Shown here: positions 1 to 9,500 of the stretch, one piece after another
Numbering within the stretch: position 1 is the stretch's first letter
Layout of the letters: every line of letters begins with the position of its first letter
DNA from: Hemicentrotus pulcherrimus
Taxonomy: Eukaryota > Echinodermata > Echinoidea > Camarodonta > Strongylocentrotidae
Reading direction: 5' to 3'
DNA length: 16,430 nucleotides
Assembly: GCA_003118195.1 (NCBI GenBank)
Contig: BEXV01005283.1
Span: forward strand, 2,011-18,440
The notes under the pieces: model-generated
What the model saw: the letters and a program-made list of their open reading frames with translations, nothing else
Databases searched by the model: none
What the model was told of the DNA's origin: nothing
Program-made: the position numbers and the translations under genes

Positions 1-241
1 GGGGGGGGGGTATAAGGAAATGCCTGCTCTGAATAAAGATGACTGTCCAGTGTAAGCAGTCACAAGTTCAATTGTTCAATTATTGTTTATTTCTTTGACA
101 CTTCAGTGACAGTAAACAGATGTTTTTCATTTGATTGCATTAATATATCAAATTTCTCTTTCCATCATTTAGTGATACTGAGCTTATTGCAGAAGGCAGA
201 TCAATAGGACCAGGTTGATGATAGATTTTTGCTAACTCCAG
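1..241. other. Left flank without recognised gene
   Basis: The contig opens with a run of ten Gs followed by AT-rich sequence. No conserved protein, RNA gene or clear core promoter was recognised. It may be promoter, 5' UTR or upstream intron of the PPIP5K gene, depending on whether the exon at 242 is the first one. Confidence 0.5.
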
Positions 242-345
242 CCTTCATGGACATCCCAGAATCATCAACAACACTAAATGCTGCAGGTGGTGACGAAAGG
301 GTGAACTTTATCATAGGAGAAATACCAAGTGATGCAAAGTCCCAG
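242..345 (+). CDS. PPIP5K: Probable first coding exon of PPIP5K (N-terminal leader)
   Basis: An open segment follows a CCAG acceptor-like site ending at 241 and stops at CCCAG|gtagat, with donor GT at 346. The ATG at 247 begins [15 protein letters not shown], and the 33 codons end exactly in phase 0. That is the phase needed to join the next certain exon at 4222. The peptide is polar and acidic and has no recognised domain. This fits the variable N-terminal leader that precedes the kinase domain in PPIP5K proteins. The acceptor has a weak pyrimidine tract, so the exon could instead be the transcription-start exon with its 5' UTR running further left. The reading frame is open upstream only to 208, because a TAG lies at 205. 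There is no homology anchor, so this rests on phase, coding look and position. If it is wrong, translation could begin at the in-frame ATG at 4288. Confidence 0.5.
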
Positions 346-3300
346 GTAGATAGATGTAGACCTTTACTTATTACTGTGTTACTGTCTTCAGAAATTTTTA
401 GGAAGTTCTCATCAAATTTAAACAATATTGAAGGCTTGAAGCACATTTCTACAGTTTTTTAAATCTCTTTGAATTGAACTTATTCTGCATGAAAACATAT
501 TTCAGAGCTGTACATTTCTATGTGTTCATCTTCAAAGTGATCATTCACACTGTCACTAGGTTAGAAGGCCAAGTAAAGTTGATTTCTTGTTGTTTCTCGT
601 TCCCTCTCACCTTATTTTTCTGCCTGTCTCCTTTTTGTTGGATACTTTAAACTGGACATGAATTAAAGAAGAATCTAAGGAAGCCTGGTCAACAGTACTG
701 CAATAGAATGCCAGTAGTGCATGAACAGGTGAAAATGGACAAAATAGTGTTGATATTGGGCATTGGCTTATTACTTGTGTATGTGTGCAGGAAAAATATA
801 AAGCAACATCTGATGGAACCCTCTCCTTAGTTATGAAAAATGAAGTTTAGAAACCAGGCCTAGGTTTCATTTTTACTTGGCCTCAGAGCTTAGGTTCATA
901 CCTGTACATTCTGTATGAAATTTGTTAAGAATGCTTTCAACCATATGCATGAATTTTATGTAGGAAAATGAAAACCAGTTTCATGCAGCTTGTTTGTTTT
1001 TAAATAACCTTGTTGTTGTTGCTTTCTTTTTTTGCTTTTGAGATCTGAAATTAAATGACATCTACATGTAATTTAACTTTCATTTCTAGAGGATCTAAAA
1101 GGTTATCCAGCACTATGCAAAAGGTAACTATGATTAAATCATTAAACTCTTGTTGGAGCTTCAATAGACCTGCATGAAGAGAGCTGAATTATCATGTATG
1201 CCATTCAGTGGGAACAGACCCTGCTCACAACAGTTTCAATGTGAACATCCCCCACTCCGAAGGAAATATCATAACAATTTATCAAAGAGAAACAATATTG
1301 ATCACAGGTACAAAATTTAATTAACGCCACTGTGTGTATGGATATTCATACATTATAAGGAATTCCTATTTGCACTTAAAACACACCAATCACCCAAACA
1401 TGTTATACTCTTGATGTAAGGGGTTCCATGTTGCTAAACTATCTACAAATTTATGAGCTTGGAATATTACATCTGCAAAGAGAAATATTACAGTTTAACT
1501 TTAAATACACTTGAAGTAAACATAAAAAAGACCTGTTTAGCAGAGGGTTTCATGCAATCCTTTATTTTCTTCAGTTGTAGCTCCTTAAAACTGTTAACCT
1601 ATATAATGCCAGGTCAAGTTTTCTTAGGTTGGCTTCATACATTCTAGCTAGAGATATATTAGTTGTCAAGGTGATTGGTACACTTTAATCATGCATTTTA
1701 ACACAGTTTTGTTTCTTTTAAATCATGACAAGGTAACTAAAGACAGATTGTAATAAAATAGACACGTAAACATAATAGAAAGAACCATCTCTTGATTGGA
1801 AGCACAAATTTAAGGAAAAATTACTTTCAAGCCAGCTAGACTTTGCTACATAGGTACATGTATTCTCTGGCCACATTTTTGGGCTACACAAAGAATGGAT
1901 CACAAGAATTTGCCTCTTAGAATATTTAACAAACTGTTTGTGAGCAATACTACATATACTACATGTTTATTTGATTCAGACTATTATCAAGGTCTCATTC
2001 TCTTTCAGGGGTGTCATATAATTTTCCTTTCATCTACCGTATACAATTATGTACATGTGTCTATCTTTTCTTTTCCGCATTTATACTTTTCACAGTATAT
2101 TTCTTACAAGAATCTATTGTAATCATATATCAAATCTTTCACTTTAAGTTACCGGATACAGATAAATAGGAATATGTGGATATGTTCTTATTTCATTTTT
2201 TCAGAATAAAATACCGGTATTAAAGCTTCATTGGCCCATACATTCAATTTCACATCCATGGAAATGAAACTAAAGAAGTATGAATAAAACCCTGCACAGT
2301 TAATGTAGCAAATACATGTAGACATCTTTACNTGTGTGATTATGTTTAGCTCTTTTGAATGAGACTCCTTTTAAAAAGATAAATGTTTTGCAGCATAAAA
2401 TCAATTTATGTTACCGGTTTATGCTAGTGTATTATTTTTTTCTCTCTACCGTTACACCACTTTAGAAAGAAAGAAAAAAAAAATCAATATATTATTTGGT
2501 ACTGGTATAATTTTTGTATTCAAAAGCATGCATAGTACCATACAAAGTTTCTCCAATGCAGTGCAGAAGCTTCTTAATTTTTGCACTTAAAAACAAATTA
2601 AAGCAAAAAAAAACAATCTGAAAGGCCGATAGGTTCGTATTAGAGAGTACAGCAGGACGAGCAGGTTCACATTACCTGGTACATGTTTGTGTATATACAT
2701 GTATATAGCCATTATTGGTGCTCTGTGCATCGTTTCACGAAACTGTCACAAGTGCAAAACTTTTTCACTGACAAGTTATTGAAACATGTGTACTACATGG
2801 ATTTCGATGAACTTTTACTTATAGAGGTTTTGTGAAACAATGCCTGATTTCTAACTATTCTTACCGTACATTCATATCCATTCTACTATCTATTAGTTAG
2901 ATGTCTTTGCTTCTTTGGTTAATTTCTGATATTTTCTTGCTCTGTATATACTTTGTTAAGCTTTTGTGTAAATTGTTTTTCTCTGTCAGTCAAAGCATCA
3001 GCATGCATTTATTTGATGGATTAAGTTGGTCACTGTGCTATGAAACCTTTTCTAACACATAGTATTACAGGGCTCAACAGTAACACTAACAAACATGTAC
3101 ATGCAGGTTTGCAAAACTATGGACCCCTTTAAATTTAGAAATATTATGAGCCGTTGCACTGCATACACTGTACGTAAAGATTCTATAGATAGCAGTTTCA
3201 AACTTTGCGCTCTGAGTATTACACATATTCGTATTTGATCTGAGCTGTATACCAATGCATATTAAATGCCCCAAATACTTATATTTCATTAAAGTTTTGG

Positions 3301-6300
3301 CCTTAGTAATGATTTTAAAATGTCCATTTCAATTTAAATTACCCCTTGACCAATTCTCCTAATCAACTTAGGTCTGCAAATCAATCATAAATATTGCACT
3401 GACACCAATATTCCGGTATGTTCAAGGCAAGATGTAAAGCCATAATTTGGTAGTCTAATCCACAGCACTTTAAATGGAAAAGGCATTTTAAACCTTGCAA
3501 CTTACATGTTCATGTCTGTATGCAGGTGCAATGGAACTTGGTTATATGGAAGGTATTTGTTTATTACATGTACATTATGTTTATGTTATTGATCATACTA
3601 ATGCATGTACATGTAGCTAGTATGCACATTTAACACTTAGAATTTAGCCACTTGTAGATCAGGGAACTGGTGGTACATGTACATGAATGTAGCCCAAACA
3701 CATCCATGTGTACATTGCATGCTAATAAGTGTCAGTCCATGTGGTTATGAGATTCAGTTGGTTGTAAGAGTGTAATTTTTCTTGTATTTTTAATTATTTG
3801 GTACACAATGTATTTTGGTATAAGTTGTTTATTTTGAAATAAACTAACAAGAAGAAAAAAAAATAGATGGATGGATCAACAGCAACTCTTTGATCTCAAC
3901 TAACCTTTAGTTAAAGTCGATGATTAATACATGTACATGTGAATATGACCATTTGGGTTTAATTTTATATAATGGATGTTTAGTTTCCTATTTTATTTCA
4001 TGATGTAATAGAAACTAATTTACTGGCATGTTAAATCTGGCTTGCATGTTTAAAATTGATTGTATTTGGATTAATTACTTTAAAAAGCTCTACAAGTCGG
4101 GCAGGATGCATGTAAGTTTTTTATTCAATAGAGACAGGAGGGCTTTCATATTTAAAAGTGTTGTACCATTGGGAACTAATTGACATATAGAATGGATTTT
4201 TCTTCTCCCTCTCTTGTCCAGGCAAGTGCAAACAATGGGCTCAGCACATCACCCTCTGCTGTCTCGGGCCTGTCTCGCTGGGAAGCCATGGAGATCAAAC
4301 CAAAGGTCGTCGTTGGGATCTGCTGCATGGGCAAGAAGGCCAGCTCAAGACCGATGCGGGAGATCCTCCACCGACTCGAGAAGTTTGAGTATATATCCTT
4401 GGACATTTTTGACGAGGATATGATCCTGAATGACCCTGTGGAGAGCTGGCCGCTGTGCAATGCACTCATCTCATTCTTCTCCACAGGCTTTCCGTTGCAC
4501 AAAGCCATCAAGTACGCCAAGCTACGTAAGCCACTGGTCATCAATGATCTTGAGGCACAGTACAACCTGCATGACAGGTAATGAACAGTTTCAGAACAAC
4601 ATATTAGTTGTCAAATTTACATCCTGATCCTACAGCTTACAATGTAAAATACAAGCATTTTCAGAATTGCTTATCATTAGATACATATAGATACCTTGGT
4701 TGGAGGAATTTAAAAATATTTATTGAATTCATGCAGGCATACATGTATGAGAGACATTCTGGCATTCATCTAGTTAATGTCCTTAGGCAAGACATTGTTG
4801 TCAGTGGGTACAGTACCTTGTAGTAAGAAATATCAGTAGTGCTATGAGCACCAAAATCTCCAGTCTAAATAAGTGTGGGTAATATTTGAGTGCCTTGAAT
4901 ATATTATGTGGTAGTTATACAAGAAGCCAGTATGATAACAAAACATTTGGTGGAACATTCAACTACATATGCTTTTATATGATTGTGTTTAATCTCATTT
5001 CAGGAGGAAAGTGTTTGAGATTCTATCTGAGGAGGACATACTAGTTCCCAGACATGGTATTCATGATAGAGATTGTGATCCAGATGGTATGTATATGACT
5101 CATTAAGTCCACATGATGTTATGGATTATAAATTAGTCAATACCATAAAATATGAAATGTAGGAATAGGGATGAATAAGAAAAAAAAAAACTTCCTATAA
5201 TGATTATTTTCACCATAATGATTCAAACTGTTTTTTTCCCATCTGTTATAAAATATCAAATGTTTAAATGTTCTACATGGTTGTTAATGAGAACTGAAGT
5301 GAAGACGCAATTTTGAAATTTTACTATTTCAGCTACAGCTCTATTGAAGATTTTTGCTTCATGTAAGTGATGTTTATGTTGTTAAAATTCTGGAGAGAGA
5401 TTGTGTATTTTGTTTTGTATAGCGTCTTGAGTAAGTAATTAGAAAAGTGCGCTTTATGAATATTTATTGTTATTATTTTTTATTTATTACACTTTTTCCA
5501 TGCCTCCACCATAAAAGATGGTATGGGAGGCATTGGGTGTGCAGGGAAAACATCTCTAATCAAAACTGTCACAAGATATCCATTTATAGTGCATTTTATA
5601 TATTAGTAATGAGCATATTTTTAAAAATTCTTATCAGATTTCTCCCTCATTGAGAATGATGATGAGTTGGAGATCGATGACGTAGTCTTCCGCAAGCCAT
5701 TTGTAGAGAAGCCTGTATCAGCAGAGGATCATAATGTCTATATCTACTACCCGTCATCGGCTGGGGGTGGTAGTCAACGACTCTTCAGAAAGGTACAGAA
5801 ATAATTTTCTCTGTATTCTAATAACCCTGACATCGACTTCCAATCCATAACCAACCCAAAACCTGGCCAACGAAGACGTGGTAACTCAAACCAGTTTTGC
5901 ATTTCAAGCGCCAATTGGGATGTACACTGTATATGCACACTCATTTTTTTGAAGGACCACCAAAAAATGGAACAACCTCCAAAGTCCACCATCGACCAAA
6001 CCAGTCCTCACTTATTCAAATCTACTGTCCTGTTAAAACCTTCTACTATTTGCCAAAATTCTCCGTCAGTGGCTTAAATAGGATTATTTTCTAAAATTCC
6101 AGAAATTAAGCGCCATTTTTCATTGTGCCTATCTATTTTGTTGCGTCTTTCAGCAATAAACCTTTCTACCGTTTGAAAATATTTAATATTATTTAATTCT
6201 GTAATCCTACACCTAAAGATATATTGCTTTCCTAACAAAAGCAGGAAATTTATGGTGAAAACTTTGACAAGCTTGGTCAGCCCAAACAGGATATTTGTAG

Positions 6301-6541
6301 TTGACAAAATCGAGGGGAGAGAAAGTTTTGAAAAAGTTCTGCTTAGGCGTAACCAAAATTGTTCTATAACTCTACATGAAGCAAAAAGGTGTTCAAGATT
6401 TTCATCATTATTATTACAAAAGTAGCAAGCTGCATTTTCAATTCTCTTAATACGAACCAACTAGACTTTATTTGGTATTAGATTATGGATGATTTTCAAC
6501 TTCTACGTTGTAATATCGCGGAGTCCGTGATATAATGTAAC

Positions 6542-6572
<31 letters not shown>

Positions 6573-9500
6573 AGCGCTATATCCAATTTACAAGTGATCT
6601 AAGCACTTTAAAAAACAAATACATTAATAGGGACACTGATTTTCCGCGATCACGGAAAACGGATGGAATTCACGGAAATGACCATTTAAAACGGAAAAAG
6701 GAATTTCGAACGGTCGGAAAATCGCGGAAAACCCCCTTTTCATCAAAACTTTTCATTTTTCAAGTAGAAAATCTTAAAACTTACACTATTTCTGTGACTC
6801 GTTATGCAGTGAAAAAATATCGGGCCTAAAATCATGGCTAATAATTCCGAATATTTAGCGATATTCGTCAGATTTTTAGGAGACAGGGCGCTGCCATTTT
6901 GTTTCGCTGGACCAATAGAGATCGTTAGGGGCGCTATGACGTAGACGTAATACTAGGCACACACACGCTAGCATTGTACACACACTATTGTACAGTTCGA
7001 AAAAGGGGCTGGTATGTGCGCCTAAAATAGATCGATCGCGAATCGCTGACATGACAGCCAAGACTGAAATGTTTTCGTCGACGTCGGTACTAGATCTAAC
7101 TGTATCGTTCTGTCAGGAATATGTCGTGTTCTGAGAAATCATTTAGTCTGCTTGTCTAAGTTCGAATTTTAAGTTGGTAAATCTAAACATTTAATAATTT
7201 TTCTTAGGTCTAGCCTAGATCCTAGCTAGAGTCTATATATTCACTAGTATTTTGTTTCAAGTTTATCCAGTCCCGTACGTATGTTTTTGAGTGGTTTTTA
7301 GTGGCTTGTCAAAAACGGCGGATTTAATAGAACATTTGTACCCTATAAGTTCATATTTTAGTGAAACTTTTACATAAACGGAATTTTATTTTTGTCGTGT
7401 GTACAAAGTCTATGGCAAAACAGAATTTCCGTTTTTCAGCCCATCTGAAACGGAATTCAAGATTTTCTGAAACGGAAAAGACCTTTTTTTGAAACGGAAA
7501 ATCAGTGTCCCTACATTAATGAATTGAAACTCAACAAAAATATGATAGAGTATGTAATGCAGTTAATTACAATGTAAATAGGTGTGTTTTGAGATGTTTC
7601 TTAAATATTTTTAATTGACATACTACAGCATACTTTACAAGGTAACCTATTCCATGTAACCAGACCACGTACAGGTCTATAGATAATTGTGTCGTCTGCG
7701 AATAATGCACATGGTGATTCTAAGGTATTAGGTACATCTTTGATGAACAAATTGAACAAAAATGACCTAGGACACTCCCTTGAGGAACCCCAGAAAGAAC
7801 AGGAGCCCACTCAGAGAAGGAACCTTTGTATAGGACATGTTGGCGTCATCCGCATAGAAAGGATTTCATCCATGCCCAAAGATTACCGCAAATATTGAAC
7901 ATTTCTGAAAGCTTACAAAGCAAGACGCTGTGCATCTTTTTAAATGCACGCGAAAAAGTCTATGTAGACTACATTGAAAGGACATGAACGCGGACTCTCC
8001 AGGCAGGTAAGCCACTCGTTCGTACTATGTAATATTTGGGTTATCGGGTACACTACAGGATGTACGCTTTCTAAATCCATGCTGAATGCTGGTAATAGGG
8101 CAGTTGGTGCCGAGATGGTTTTCAATTGCGCTCACTACAATAGATTCCATCATCTTACTGGCAACTGAGGTAAGCGCAACAAATATTCTTAAAGGACAGC
8201 CAGTCCTCTGCTTTCTTTGCCCTTGAAGGAAATCATATCTTTGATTTCCTTGGAAATCCAGAGTTTCCATCTCCTGGATTTCTTGGTTACTCGGGGGATG
8301 GCATCCTTAGCTGCAGCCTCGAGGATGCCTGAGAATCATTCCCAACATGCATCAACATCATTGGGATCAATGAAGAATGACCAAGGAACCAGCTGAAGCA
8401 AGTGGTTTAGATGATGAAAGTCACCTCGTTTATAAAGCATAAAGTTACGAAGAGCATCTCTGGTGGTGAACGACTTATTATTCACGATCCAACATTGAAC
8501 TGCGAAATGGTCACTAGGTGTTGGATTAGGACACACACGTGTCTCAGCGAACAGATCGCGACGATTGGTGAACAAGCGATTCAATCAACATTCCTCTGGT
8601 CGCATCCTGAGGCGAAGGCCTCACTGTATCAACTAGCTGAGTCAGGTCCATAAAAGCATAGTCAACAGCCGAGTTTCATTAGCCGAGTTGACGTCTAACA
8701 AGTCGACGTTCAAATCTCCCATCAGTATCACACCAGCATAATCACCCATGTATCTTTGTGTGTCATCAGTGAACTCCTGGAGAGAGTCCCAGTAATGGAC
8801 ATTAGCATTAGGTGGGCGATAGATGGCAATGAGAAACCATTTTGACATACGTATCACAATCACAACACATGTCATCTCTAGGCAGGGGTGTTCCAATGCA
8901 TCGAGATGTCAGGGACCCAACTTTGCATGAATAACTGTAAGGACACCACCTCCACCCTTTTCACATCGAAACAGAACATATTCATGGGGAAATCCTAGCT
9001 CAGTAGAATTGCAGGGTTTATTTAACCAACTCTCACATGTGCACAAAATATCGGTGGGATTCCAGCTTAGGTGCGCCTTTAAGTCTGGCATTTCATGTCT
9101 TATGGAGCGTGCATTGAATACAGACCCAGATATAGTTGAGATTTATCGACTAGAAGAGAGTGAGTTTACATTGCTAGGACTATGAAACACAGACGGGCCC
9201 GGGTTCGGACATATATCTCCGGATCTAAGCAAGAGTTGGTATGACACTGTACAGTTGGGATAATGGTAGATGCCAGATCCACTGTACTTAGGGTGCTGGG
9301 ATGGAGCGGCATAGACATCACTACTTAAAACATTCATCTGATTCAAGTCACATTGTATGATGCATTCCTGCTTTTTGAACAGGATAAAAACAACAAACAA
9401 ACAACTGACTACCTCTATTGTCAAGGGTGACCATTGAAGCAAGTCCAAACAAAATAGAGAAGTCCTTTGCAGCTACAATGAGTGAGTCCAGCCAGAGAAA

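Larger units (their letters stand above)
6629..7512. mobile_element. 884-bp non-autonomous DNA transposon (hAT-like MITE)
   Basis: The left end reads AGGGACACTGATTTTCCG and the right end is its exact reverse complement, a perfect 18-bp terminal inverted repeat. The 8-bp sequence ACATTAAT directly flanks both ends (6621-6628 and 7513-7520), a target-site duplication of the size made by hAT transposases. Inside both ends, CGGAAA or its complement recurs about four or five times, like subterminal transposase-binding repeats. No transposase ORF is present, so the copy was mobilised in trans. The canonical hAT terminal CAGGG/TAGGG is not exact, so the superfamily call is tentative. The host sequence is the 3' UTR of the CR1/L2-like LINE. 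Confidence 0.8.

Noticed and set aside
20..55. Possible tiny coding exon from the ATG at 20 to a gtaagc donor-like site
   Set aside because: Its phase does not join the exon at 242, it reads into a stop otherwise, and it sits beside the poly-G contig edge. At most it could be 5' UTR.
4176..4565. 129-codon minus-strand open frame opposite the first conserved exon
   Set aside because: It is a shadow of the strongly conserved plus-strand PPIP5K exon.
6629..7512. Reading the element as TTAA-flanked (piggyBac or Kolobok type)
   Set aside because: TTAA occurs near both ends only because it is part of the duplicated ACATTAAT. Using TTAA as the duplication makes the termini asymmetric.
9194..9235. 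NPGP motif as evidence for an integrated RNA virus
   Set aside because: It lies just upstream of an APE-type endonuclease and a LINE reverse transcriptase in the right order. 2A-like sequences are known in such retrotransposons, and no viral domain is present.
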